From Flavobacteriales bacterium ALC-1 (lineage in GTDB: Bacteria; Bacteroidota; Bacteroidia; Flavobacteriales; Flavobacteriaceae), in contig ABHI01000005.1 of the NCBI GenBank assembly GCA_000171875.1, positions 1 through 64,000 of the forward strand: a stretch of 64,000 bases of DNA. Reading direction: 5' to 3'. The translations under genes and the position numbers were made by a program. Below are positions 18,059 through 25,965 of the stretch, in pieces; position 1 is the first letter of the stretch, and each line of letters begins with the position of its first letter. The notes below the pieces were generated by a model. That model saw only the letters and a program-made list of their open reading frames with translations, was not told where the DNA came from and ran no database searches.

Positions 18059-19460
18059 TATTAATTATAGTATTACGCCAATAGCTAAAATCCTGATTTA
18101 ATACACCTGTAGAATAATCATATGTAATGATCACAGTCAATAATTTAGTTGTTCTTACTGGATAACCATCAATATTTAACCCCACTTTTAACACACCTTG
18201 AATACTGATTTTAATAGAATCAAGCCCTTCATTAATAGTAACGACTGGACCATTAGGATTATTTGGATCCGATTCATCCAATTGCACCCAATTAAAAAAA
18301 GTATTATTTCCTTCTAGCTCAGTAGTAGCATTTAATATTTCTAAGCATTCTAAATCATTATTGTCATCGGGAACCATAACTTTTATTGATGCTACAAGAG
18401 ATGCTTGTGGAAAACTACTTAGCGGCATAGAATGTGTATCACGTCTTATTGAACCTATTTCATCTATATACTCAGATTCAGAAAATTCAGAGTCAAGCAA
18501 ACTTTCAAAAAAATCATCAACTTCTTGTACTGAGTCAAAATCCAAAGTTTCATCATCTGTAAGCGTGTAATCTAAAACAAATGAATCACCTTCATTCATA
18601 ATAGTACTAAGGTCATTAATTAAATCTGTTAATTCTGAATTACTACCATCAGAATTTGATATTCCAGTTGGTGATGTTACAGTATCATCTGGTGTTGGAT
18701 TAGGCGCAGCAGTACCTCCGCCTCCGCCTCGTGGACCAATAGGTCCTTCAGAATAATCACCTCCTTCATCTGGGCATGGATAATCAAAAGTATATCTAAC
18801 AGAACTTGGTTGATTTGAACAACTACAAGCTTGCCCAGGCCAATGACCAGCACAAGAACACTTAGTATCTACATAAACATAATATGAGCCACAATCTCCA
18901 GATTTATTATTAACAAAATTTGATTTGTTAGATGTAATCTCTTGTAATCTTACTTTACCATTAAACTCTGTTTCTACTCCATTCATAATATCAGATAGCC
19001 ATTGTTGGTCTGGTATATAAGATACAATATAGGCTTTTTCTTCATTATCTTTTACTTCAATTAGTAAATCTTCATAAAGACCTACTCTACCTTCTGTTCT
19101 ATTTATTCTAAAAGTATAAGATAAATAATCTTCATTTATTATTTGTTTTACATTTGAAGTATCCACTACAAAACCATATATATCAATACCATCTTTACTA
19201 ATATTTGAATCATAATTTTCAAAACTACTTTCTAAATTTAAATTGCTAACTAAATTCTGAAAACTAGAATTACTTTGAAAATTAGAATATCCAGAACTTT
19301 GGATAACTAAATTATCATTTTCGTATAAATTAGAAACAGCGTCATTATCACCTGTTTTTATATTCTCATTTACGGATTCTTTTTCACATCCATACAATGA
19401 AGTTAGTATAAGTGTTATAATCATCAATTTTATAACATAATTTGATTTTAAGTAATTCAT
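18051..19460 (-). CDS. Large lipoprotein with Cys-rich and glycine-rich linker segments
   Basis: This 469-residue protein has a lipoprotein signal with the lipobox LYGC (Cys25). The N-terminal half is Asn/Ser-rich and beta-like. A cysteine-rich patch near residues 189-230 has six cysteines (DCGSYYVYVDTKCSC, GQACSC, DYPCP). It is followed by a Gly/Pro/Thr linker with GPRGGGGGTAAPNPTPDD, then an acidic, beta-rich C-terminal part. The linker separates two folded parts, which suits a cell-surface lipoprotein. No family is recognised. It is the first gene of a two-gene unit, divergent from the HTH gene at 19739, with repeats in the region between. Confidence 0.75.
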   Translation of the reverse strand: MNYLKSNYVIKLMIITLILTSLYGCEKESVNENIKTGDNDAVSNLYENDNLVIQSSGYSNFQSNSSFQNLVSNLNLESSFENYDSNISKDGIDIYGFVVDTSNVKQIINEDYLSYTFRINRTEGRVGLYEDLLIEVKDNEEKAYIVSYIPDQQWLSDIMNGVETEFNGKVRLQEITSNKSNFVNNKSGDCGSYYVYVDTKCSCAGHWPGQACSCSNQPSSVRYTFDYPCPDEGGDYSEGPIGPRGGGGGTAAPNPTPDDTVTSPTGISNSDGSNSELTDLINDLSTIMNEGDSFVLDYTLTDDETLDFDSVQEVDDFFESLLDSEFSESEYIDEIGSIRRDTHSMPLSSFPQASLVASIKVMVPDDNNDLECLEILNATTELEGNNTFFNWVQLDESDPNNPNGPVVTINEGLDSIKISIQGVLKVGLNIDGYPVRTTKLLTVIITYDYSTGVLNQDFSYWRNTIINND

Positions 19461-19476
19461 TTTATTCGACTTTATA

Positions 19477-19570
19477 AACCATAAAATGGTTAATTAATAA
19501 TATTTAATTACAAAGCCTAAAATTTTTACAAAGTCTTTACAAAGTCTAAAATTAAAAACCTGATCAGGTT
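19477..19570. promoter_or_regulatory. Clustered short repeats and a 14-bp palindrome, operator candidates
   Basis: The divergent lipoprotein/HTH intergenic region has a 6-bp inverted repeat AACCAT-3 bases-ATGGTT (19477-19491) and three copies of TTACAAAG(T/C)C, starting at 19508, 19526 and 19537. The last two belong to a perfect tandem 11-bp repeat TTTACAAAGTC at 19525-19546. A perfect palindrome AACCTGATCAGGTT follows at 19557-19570. Clustered sites next to a small HTH gene suggest autoregulation; binding is not shown. Confidence 0.5.
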
Positions 19571-19686
19571 AAGGATTAATCCAAATTGTGCTATCTAAAA
19601 AAGCGACTTTGTTATTACTTATTTACAAAAGCACATTACAAATATAGAATATTTTCTACACAATATGATGATTCATAAAAAAAAAT

Positions 19687-19694
19687 TACTTTTG
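19687..19694 (+). promoter_or_regulatory. -7 box before the HTH gene at 19739
   Basis: TACTTTTG matches TAnnTTTG and lies 44 bases before the ATG. The same octamer precedes the related HTH gene at 63209. No clear -33 element is visible. Confidence 0.45.
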
Positions 19695-19738
19695 CTATAT
19701 ATTTATTTTTATTAACCTTTAGAGTTCCCTTAAACCCT

Positions 19739-20101
19739 ATGAGCAAAACTATAAATCGTATTATGCAATTATTAGATGCGTTACACTTAAGTGCTAGGCA
19801 ATTTGATATATCTATTGGTAGTGCAAATGGTTATATCTTACGTATGCAAAAAAACAACGCCTCAGTTGGCAGTGATGTTATTGAACGTATTGTAAAAGTA
19901 TATCCTCAAGTAAATTTAGTATGGTTAATTACTGGTAAGGGAGATATGTTTGTGTCGCAACAAAAAAAGAAGCCTTTGCGAACCAAAGCAGAAATTGAGG
20001 ATTATATCAATAAGCGTTTAAACTTAAAATTATCTAAAGAGAAAAAGGCTTTTTTGGATGAAATTTTAAATGAAATTGAAGATTTGGAAAATATGAATTA
20101 A
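19739..20101 (+). CDS. Small HTH regulator (lambda-repressor-like)
   Basis: This 120-residue protein has a helix-turn-helix-like N-terminus (MSKTINRIMQLLDALHLSAR, then SIGSANGYILRMQKNNA) and the segment VYPQVNLVWLITGKGDMF. That last motif also occurs, as SYPEVELYWLMNGKGEF, in the XRE-type protein at 63209, so the two are related. The C-terminal half is charged and probably helical (EIEDYINKRLNLKLSKEKK). The gene diverges from the lipoprotein pair and converges on the membrane protein B gene, sharing 4 bases at the stops. It probably regulates the island; the targets are unknown. Confidence 0.8.
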   Translation: MSKTINRIMQLLDALHLSARQFDISIGSANGYILRMQKNNASVGSDVIERIVKVYPQVNLVWLITGKGDMFVSQQKKKPLRTKAEIEDYINKRLNLKLSKEKKAFLDEILNEIEDLENMN

Positions 20102-20748
20102 TCAACACTTAACTGGTCTCTTAAAGCAATGAGTTTAGCTAGATATTCTTTTTTGGACATAGTTTCTTTTTCTTTTATTAAATAACCCATCTCTTTTTTT
20201 ATAGCTTTATAATCTTTTGTGTTAAATTTTGATAGTGATTGAGAAATGGTCATTATATCAGAATTTAACACATGTATTACATCTTTATGTGATCTGTAAA
20301 AATTGAATTTTTTAGAGAAAAATATTATTATATAGAAATAAGTTATAGATAAAAATATGGGAAGTAGAATTTGATAATCAGTATTGTTTTCAAAACTATA
20401 TGATATTAAATTTACCAGTCGATAAATTTCAATTCCAATAGGAATAAATAAAATATAACGCCAAGAATATCTGGAAGTTATAAACCATAATGAGTTTACT
20501 GAGATTATTAATAACTTGTAGCTTATTATCCATGTAAAATAGTTAACATACTCAAATACACCAGCATTAATTTGAAACAAATATAAGTCCCATATTAATG
20601 AATCCTTAGGCGCAAAATTATAGATAAAGAATAAAAAAGGTAAAGCAATAATAATTGTACATAATATTACTTCAGATTTAAATATTTTGCTGTTTAAAAT
20701 TAGTTTATCCACATAACTAAAATTTATAGATTTTTTCTCTGATTTCAA
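20098..20748 (-). CDS. Four-helix membrane protein, paralogue B of a local family
   Basis: The 216 residues include about four hydrophobic segments after a 25-residue polar N-terminus. The core FTWIISYKLLIISVNSLWFI, then TSRYSW, matches paralogues A (16965) and C (20717). The C-terminal tail, after about residue 150, is cytoplasmic-like and charged, ending KKEYLAKLIALRDQL, which is close to the tail of paralogue C. The start overlaps paralogue C by 32 bases, so the two are cotranscribed. Its stop overlaps the stop of the convergent HTH gene. It is an unknown family of membrane proteins. Confidence 0.82.
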   Translation of the reverse strand: MKSEKKSINFSYVDKLILNSKIFKSEVILCTIIIALPFLFFIYNFAPKDSLIWDLYLFQINAGVFEYVNYFTWIISYKLLIISVNSLWFITSRYSWRYILFIPIGIEIYRLVNLISYSFENNTDYQILLPIFLSITYFYIIIFFSKKFNFYRSHKDVIHVLNSDIMTISQSLSKFNTKDYKAIKKEMGYLIKEKETMSKKEYLAKLIALRDQLSVD

Positions 20749-21337
20749 TTAATTTCAATAAATATTCTTTTTTATTAATTCTAAACTTTTCTTTCTGTAG
20801 AGTTAAATATTCTTTCTTCATAATAAGTAAATCAGACATATCATTGCCTTTAATTAGTCTGAATGTTTCGTCTATCTCATTAGTAATTTTCTGATTTAAC
20901 CTTAAAATTTTATTATGTCTGTTAATAAGCTTAGATATTAAAATAAGAATTATTATAATAGGCAAAGTAATCGGTAAACTAGTGAAAAATTCTATTTCAT
21001 CATAACTATCTGTTTTTGTATTAAACAAGCCAATAAGTTTAATGAATTCAATTGCAATAATAATAAGAATGGCATAACGCCACCATTTTTTTGAAGTTAA
21101 AAACCAGAGAATACTTGGAATAATAACCAATAATTTTGTCATCAAAATCCAAAAAAGTGAATTCATATCTTCAAAACCAAAATGCCCAATATTGAAAGAA
21201 AACAAGCGTATTTCTGTTAATCCCTCAGGAACAATAAGAGCATTAAACTGATGAACTAATTGAATAACAATAATTACAAAAACAATGACAAAATCTGATA
21301 TTTTTAAATTTTTGAAAGTTTCCAATAGATAGAACAT
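20717..21337 (-). CDS. Four-helix membrane protein, paralogue C of a local family
   Basis: This 206-residue protein has the same plan as its neighbour: about four membrane helices and a charged C-terminal tail. The core FWILMTKLLVIIPSILWFLT, then SKKWWRYA, fits the motif W-x4-KL-x7-LWF(L/I)T shared by the three copies in the window. The tail ends INKKEYLLKLIEIREKI, similar to paralogue B. The N-terminus is shorter than in A and B. It is the first gene of a two-gene unit, divergent from ald. Two tandem copies suggest local duplication, and the partners may assemble together. No function is known. Confidence 0.82.
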   Translation of the reverse strand: MFYLLETFKNLKISDFVIVFVIIVIQLVHQFNALIVPEGLTEIRLFSFNIGHFGFEDMNSLFWILMTKLLVIIPSILWFLTSKKWWRYAILIIIAIEFIKLIGLFNTKTDSYDEIEFFTSLPITLPIIIILILISKLINRHNKILRLNQKITNEIDETFRLIKGNDMSDLLIMKKEYLTLQKEKFRINKKEYLLKLIEIREKIYKF

Positions 21338-21474
21338 AGAAAATTATCTACACCAAATATATAAAACTATTTATTAAGCAATCAAAAATTATTCGTAATT
21401 TGAAGTTAGATTAATTTAGTAACTCTTGTAGTGATTTACTATCTTGCAGTTACTATATCAATTCACTAACTTAA

Positions 21475-22674
21475 ATGAGTAAATCTTTATCACCATTTAC
21501 CAAAGCCCAATTATTACCACAAGAAGAAACTTTAGAAGTTTTTAAGCAAAAAGGGGAGCTTTTTATTGGAATCCCTAAAGAAACCCACTTTCAAGAAAAA
21601 CGTGTTTGTTTAACCCCAGATGCCGTTTCTGCATTGACAGCCAATGGGCATCGTGTGCTATTTGAATCTGGTGCTGGTGAAGGAGCCAACTTTAAAGATA
21701 AAGATTATAGTGAAGCTGGTGCAGAAGTGACCAAAGATACAGCCAAGGTGTACTCCTGCCCTATAATTCTTAAAGTAGAGCCACCATCTTTAGATGAAAT
21801 CTCACTTATTAACCCGCAAACCATTTTAATATCTGCATTACAGATTAAAACACAAAGCAAGGCCTATTTTGAAGCTTTGGCAAAAAAACGTATTACGGCT
21901 TTAGCTTTCGAATATATAAAAGACGAAGATGGAGCCTACCCTGCAGTACGCTCATTGAGCGAAATAGCTGGTACAGCGTCAATTTTAATTGCTTCAGAAC
22001 TACTCTCTAACGTTAATGGAGGAAATGGCTTAATGATGGGCAATATTAGTGGTGTACCACCAACTGAGGTCATTATTTTAGGTGCAGGTACTGTTGGAGA
22101 GTTTGCTGCACGTTCAGCAATAGGATTAGGTGCTAATGTTAAAGTCTTTGATAGCTCTATTACCAAATTGCGTCGTATACAAAATAACTTAGGACGTACA
22201 ATTTATACGTCGACAATGCAACCCAAAAATCTTTTAAAAGCATTAAAACGTTGCGATGTTGCCATTGGAGCGGTAAGAGGAACCAACAGGTCGCCTATTG
22301 TTGTTACAGATAGTATGGTAGGTCATATGAAAAATGGTTCTGTAATTATAGATGTTAGTATTGATATGGGGGGTTGTTTTGAAACCAGTGAAGTCACCAC
22401 ACACGATCATCCCACTTTTGAGCATAATGGTGTTATTCATTATTGTGTACCTAATATTCCAGCACGCTATTCTAGATCTGCCTCAGTATCAATAAGTAAT
22501 ATCTTTACCCCTTACCTTTTAGAAATTGGTGAATATGGTGGTATAGAAAATGCGCTTCGTTTTGATAAAGGATTAAAAAATGGGTTGTATTTTTACCACG
22601 GCATTTTAACTAATAAATCTGTAGCCGAATGGTTTGGTTTAGATTATAATGATGCCAATCTATTAATCTTTTAA
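21475..22674 (+). CDS. ald: Alanine dehydrogenase
   Basis: Ald is an NAD-dependent oxidoreductase that interconverts L-alanine with pyruvate and ammonium. The 399 residues have the expected two-domain layout: a catalytic AlaDh/PNT N-domain with GIPKETHFQEKRVCLTPDAV (about residues 33-52), and a Rossmann segment ILGAGTVGEFAARSAIGLGA (about 199-218). The conserved IDVSIDMGGCFETS and the C-terminal NIPARYSRSASVS are also seen. In many flavobacteria the gene follows tsaE closely; here 4.7 kb of accessory genes separate them. The 125-residue protein downstream is 15 bases away and probably cotranscribed. Confidence 0.95.
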   Translation: MSKSLSPFTKAQLLPQEETLEVFKQKGELFIGIPKETHFQEKRVCLTPDAVSALTANGHRVLFESGAGEGANFKDKDYSEAGAEVTKDTAKVYSCPIILKVEPPSLDEISLINPQTILISALQIKTQSKAYFEALAKKRITALAFEYIKDEDGAYPAVRSLSEIAGTASILIASELLSNVNGGNGLMMGNISGVPPTEVIILGAGTVGEFAARSAIGLGANVKVFDSSITKLRRIQNNLGRTIYTSTMQPKNLLKALKRCDVAIGAVRGTNRSPIVVTDSMVGHMKNGSVIIDVSIDMGGCFETSEVTTHDHPTFEHNGVIHYCVPNIPARYSRSASVSISNIFTPYLLEIGEYGGIENALRFDKGLKNGLYFYHGILTNKSVAEWFGLDYNDANLLIF

Positions 22675-22689
22675 ATTTCAAGTAAATAA

Positions 22690-23067
22690 ATGAAGTTTAT
22701 TCATCGCTTAGGCTATTACCTTGGTGGTTTTGCCATTGGTCTTATTATACTCATGTTTTTTTTAAATGGTAAAGACGCTTCTTGTGATTATGGCCCTAAT
22801 GCTAGAACTATAAAAAATATTAGTTCGAAGCCTTTATCCTATTCCACCAGAGCAAATGCTTTTTTAGATAATAATAGTTTAGATTCTTTAACTATCAGTA
22901 ATCTGATAAAATTTGGTAGTGTCAATTTTTCTAAAAGTGAGACTAAAAAGGATTCTTGTAAAGTGTATCATATAGAAAATAGCTACAAAGAGCGTGATTT
23001 AACGTTAAAAGTAGAGAACTGTGATTCTTTAGCGACACTCCTCGATATTAATTATACAAACAACTAA
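22690..23067 (+). CDS. Small membrane-anchored protein (possible DUF4258)
   Basis: The 125-residue protein has one N-terminal membrane helix (GYYLGGFAIGLIILMFFL, about residues 8-25), followed by a soluble domain with CDYGPNARTIKNI and a later Cys pair. The domain resembles the DUF4258-type proteins often found next to alanine dehydrogenase in flavobacteria; I am not certain of the family name. Its role is unknown. It follows ald by 15 bases, and a weak hairpin without a good T-run lies at 23092-23113. Confidence 0.75.
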   Translation: MKFIHRLGYYLGGFAIGLIILMFFLNGKDASCDYGPNARTIKNISSKPLSYSTRANAFLDNNSLDSLTISNLIKFGSVNFSKSETKKDSCKVYHIENSYKERDLTLKVENCDSLATLLDINYTNN

Positions 23068-23232
23068 TTTGTTGAAATTGTTTCATTTAAAATTTAGAAG
23101 TTTCGTTCTAAATCTTCATCTTTGATGCCAATATTTAACTACATTATGAAATATCCATAACTACATCTTCCAAATTCAGGAAATGATTAAATGGATATTA
23201 TATGCGATATTAAAAACAATAAAAACAAGCTC

Positions 23233-24252
23233 ATGAAAGTATTAGTAACTGGAGCCGCAGGTTTTATAGGCTTTTACACATCTAAAGTCTTATTAGCTAA
23301 AGGACACCAAGTCATTGGTTTAGATAACATCAATGATTACTACGATGTTAATTTGAAGTTTTCGAGATTAAATGAACTTGGAGTTTCCAGAAATGATGCT
23401 GAAGTATTCAATACAATATGTAAAAGTGAAAACGACAATTTTTCATTTGTAAGAATGAATCTTGAAGACCGAGAAGCGCTTCCAAAATTATTTAAAAACG
23501 AGCAATTTGATATTGTATGTAATCTTGCCGCACAAGCTGGTGTAAGGTATAGTTTAGAAAACCCAGAAACTTATATAGATTCTAATTTAGTTGGTTTTCT
23601 TAATATATTAGAATGTTGTAGACATAATGATATAAAGCATTTGGTTTATGCTAGTAGCTCTAGTGTATATGGACTTAATGAAAAAATTCCATTTTCAACA
23701 GATGATAATGTAGACCATCCAATTAGCCTCTATGCTGCTACCAAAAAGAGTAATGAGTTAATGGCGCATACATACAGTCATTTATTTAAAGTTCCTACTA
23801 CAGGTTTGAGGTTCTTTACAGTTTATGGACCTTGGGGACGACCAGATATGGCTATGTTTTTATTTACTGATGCTATTGTAAATGACAGACCTATCAAGGT
23901 GTTTAACCATGGAAAAATGGAACGTGATTTTACATATATAGACGATATTGTCGAAGGAGTTGTAAGAATTATAGAAAAATCACCTCAACAACGAATAGAG
24001 GCTAACAACTATTATAAAGTCTATAATATTGGTAATAATAACTCTGTAAAATTATTAGATTTTATAAAAGAAATCGAAGTCAATTTAGATAAAGTAGCTA
24101 CAAAAGATATGCTCCCAATTCAGCCAGGTGATGTAGAACGTACTTGGGCAGATGTTGATGAATTAATTAAAGATTACGATTATAGACCTAATACCTCTAT
24201 AAAACACGGTGTTAAGTCATTTATAGATTGGTTTAAAGCCTATTACATATAA
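23233..24252 (+). CDS. UDP-glucuronate 4-epimerase-type NAD-dependent epimerase
   Basis: This SDR enzyme of 339 residues matches the CapI/LpsL group, which interconverts UDP-glucuronate and UDP-galacturonate. The Rossmann motif TGAAGFIGFYTSKV starts at residue 6, and the catalytic pair Y167 and K171 lies in YAATKKSNE. ASSSSVYG and GLRFFTVYGPWGRPDMA are also diagnostic. I start the gene at the ATG at 23233 because the nucleotide-binding strand begins there; the upstream in-frame ATG (23191) would add 14 residues with no known role. With the dehydrogenase at 24509 it would make UDP-GlcA and UDP-GalA for the nearby polysaccharide cluster. Confidence 0.9.
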   Translation: MKVLVTGAAGFIGFYTSKVLLAKGHQVIGLDNINDYYDVNLKFSRLNELGVSRNDAEVFNTICKSENDNFSFVRMNLEDREALPKLFKNEQFDIVCNLAAQAGVRYSLENPETYIDSNLVGFLNILECCRHNDIKHLVYASSSSVYGLNEKIPFSTDDNVDHPISLYAATKKSNELMAHTYSHLFKVPTTGLRFFTVYGPWGRPDMAMFLFTDAIVNDRPIKVFNHGKMERDFTYIDDIVEGVVRIIEKSPQQRIEANNYYKVYNIGNNNSVKLLDFIKEIEVNLDKVATKDMLPIQPGDVERTWADVDELIKDYDYRPNTSIKHGVKSFIDWFKAYYI

Positions 24253-24508
24253 ATTAGAAGTATTTTTGCGTTAGATTTGGTTGCTTTTTGGCTAAAGCAT
24301 GACGTTTATCGTAAAAACACGACGTTGATATAAAATTTTAGAAGAATTAGATTTTTTCGTACAAATTTGTCGGCAAATTCATTTGAACATATATGTTTAA
24401 ACGAAAATTATAGGTTTTTGAGTTAAATGAAAATTAGCTTCAAAAGCATATTTTAGCAAATTAGAGAAAGTTTAAATAAATTAACCCAAGTCAAATAAAC
24501 TTAAAACT

Positions 24509-25888
24509 ATGAAAATAACAAAGATTTGTTGTATTGGTGCTGGATATGTTGGTGGACCAACAATGGCAGTGATTGCAAAGAAAAATCCAAATATTCAAGT
24601 TACTATAGTAGATATCAATGCTGAGCGTATAGCTGCATGGAATGATAATGATGTCTCTAAATTACCAATCTACGAACCTGGTTTGGCAGAAATAGTTAAA
24701 GAAACTAGAGGAAAGAACTTATTTTTCTCAACTGAGATTGATAAAGCTATTGATGAATCTGAAATGATTTTTATCTCTGTAAACACACCAACCAAAACCT
24801 ATGGTAAGGGTAAAGGTATGGCTGCAGATTTAAAATATGTTGAGTTATGTGCCAGAAATATTGCTGAAGTTGCAAAAACAGATAAAATAGTTGTTGAAAA
24901 ATCTACTTTACCTGTAAGAACAGCTCAAGCTATAAAAAGTATTTTGCACAATACGGGTAGCGACGTTAACTTCGATATTTTATCTAACCCGGAATTTTTA
25001 GCTGAAGGAACAGCAATTCAGGATTTATTAAATCCAGATCGTGTTTTAATCGGTGGTGAATCTGAAGATGCTATAGAAAGTTTAGCAAATATATATGGAA
25101 GTTGGGTGTCTCAAGATAGAATATTAAGAACTAATGTTTGGTCATCTGAGCTATCTAAATTAACTGCAAATGCATTTTTAGCACAACGTATATCTTCTAT
25201 TAATGCCATTTCAGAATTATGTGAGCATACAGAAGCTAATGTTAGTGAAGTTGCTAGAGCTATTGGAATGGATTCTAGAATTGGGTCAAAGTTCTTAAAT
25301 GCCTCTATAGGCTTTGGAGGCTCATGTTTTCAAAAAGATATTTTAAACCTTGTTTATATTGCAAGAAGTTACGGCTTAAATGCTGTTGCCGACTATTGGG
25401 AGCAAGTAATTATATTAAATGATCATCAAAAAAGACGTTTTTCAGATAATTTAATAAGCACTCTATACAATACCGTTTCCGGTAAAAAGATAGCAATGTT
25501 AGGTTGGGCTTTTAAAAAGGATACTAATGACACTAGAGAGTCAGCTGCTATTTATGTAGCAGATCATTTATTGAGCGAACAAGCACATATAGCTGTTTAT
25601 GACCCTAAAGTATCAGGAAAGAAAACTCAGGCTGATCTTAATTATCTAAACACAAGATCCGAAGAAGAGAATTTAGAATTAGTAAAGTCTTTTGATGATC
25701 CTTATGAAGCTATTGACGATGCTCATGCTATTGCCATAATGACAGAATGGGATGAGTTTAAAACTTACGATTGGGAGAAAATTTATAGTAAAATGAAAAA
25801 ACCTGCGTTCATTTTTGATGGTAGAAATATACTTGACAAGGATGAGATGACAAAAATTGGTTTTGAATACTCATCTATAGGAAAGTAA
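24509..25888 (+). CDS. ugd: UDP-glucose 6-dehydrogenase
   Basis: Ugd oxidises UDP-glucose to UDP-glucuronate with two NAD. The 459-residue sequence, starting [20 protein letters not shown], resembles the eukaryote-type UGDH. It has the catalytic cysteine C273 in [10 protein letters not shown], together with [10 protein letters not shown] and the C-terminal domain [17 protein letters not shown]. It lies 256 bases after the epimerase and shares a bidirectional terminator with the giant T9SS gene. UDP-GlcA made here can become UDP-GalA through the neighbour enzyme, giving uronic acids for a capsule or EPS. Confidence 0.95.
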   Translation: MKITKICCIGAGYVGGPTMAVIAKKNPNIQVTIVDINAERIAAWNDNDVSKLPIYEPGLAEIVKETRGKNLFFSTEIDKAIDESEMIFISVNTPTKTYGKGKGMAADLKYVELCARNIAEVAKTDKIVVEKSTLPVRTAQAIKSILHNTGSDVNFDILSNPEFLAEGTAIQDLLNPDRVLIGGESEDAIESLANIYGSWVSQDRILRTNVWSSELSKLTANAFLAQRISSINAISELCEHTEANVSEVARAIGMDSRIGSKFLNASIGFGGSCFQKDILNLVYIARSYGLNAVADYWEQVIILNDHQKRRFSDNLISTLYNTVSGKKIAMLGWAFKKDTNDTRESAAIYVADHLLSEQAHIAVYDPKVSGKKTQADLNYLNTRSEEENLELVKSFDDPYEAIDDAHAIAIMTEWDEFKTYDWEKIYSKMKKPAFIFDGRNILDKDEMTKIGFEYSSIGK

Positions 25889-25911
25889 TTTAGAACACAT
25901 AATTTATATAA

Positions 25912-25941
25912 AAGGGCACTACTATTTTTAGTAGTACCCTT
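25912..25941. terminator. Terminator between ugd and the giant minus-strand gene
   Basis: A 12-pair stem with one mismatch (AAGGG, C/A mismatch, ACTACTA) and a TTTT loop is followed by a T-rich stretch. It lies 24 bases past each gene end on opposite strands, so it can serve both. Confidence 0.8.
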
Positions 25942-25965
25942 ATTTCTTTATTAAAGATTATGAAC

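Noticed and set aside
23092..23113. 8-bp stem-loop after the small protein following ald
   Set aside because: The stem is AT-rich and lacks a T-run, so it is not a convincing terminator.
24361..24397. Short AT palindromes (ACAAATTTGT and AACATATATGTT) before ugd
   Set aside because: Such short AT palindromes are expected by chance in this composition, and nothing nearby supports an operator.
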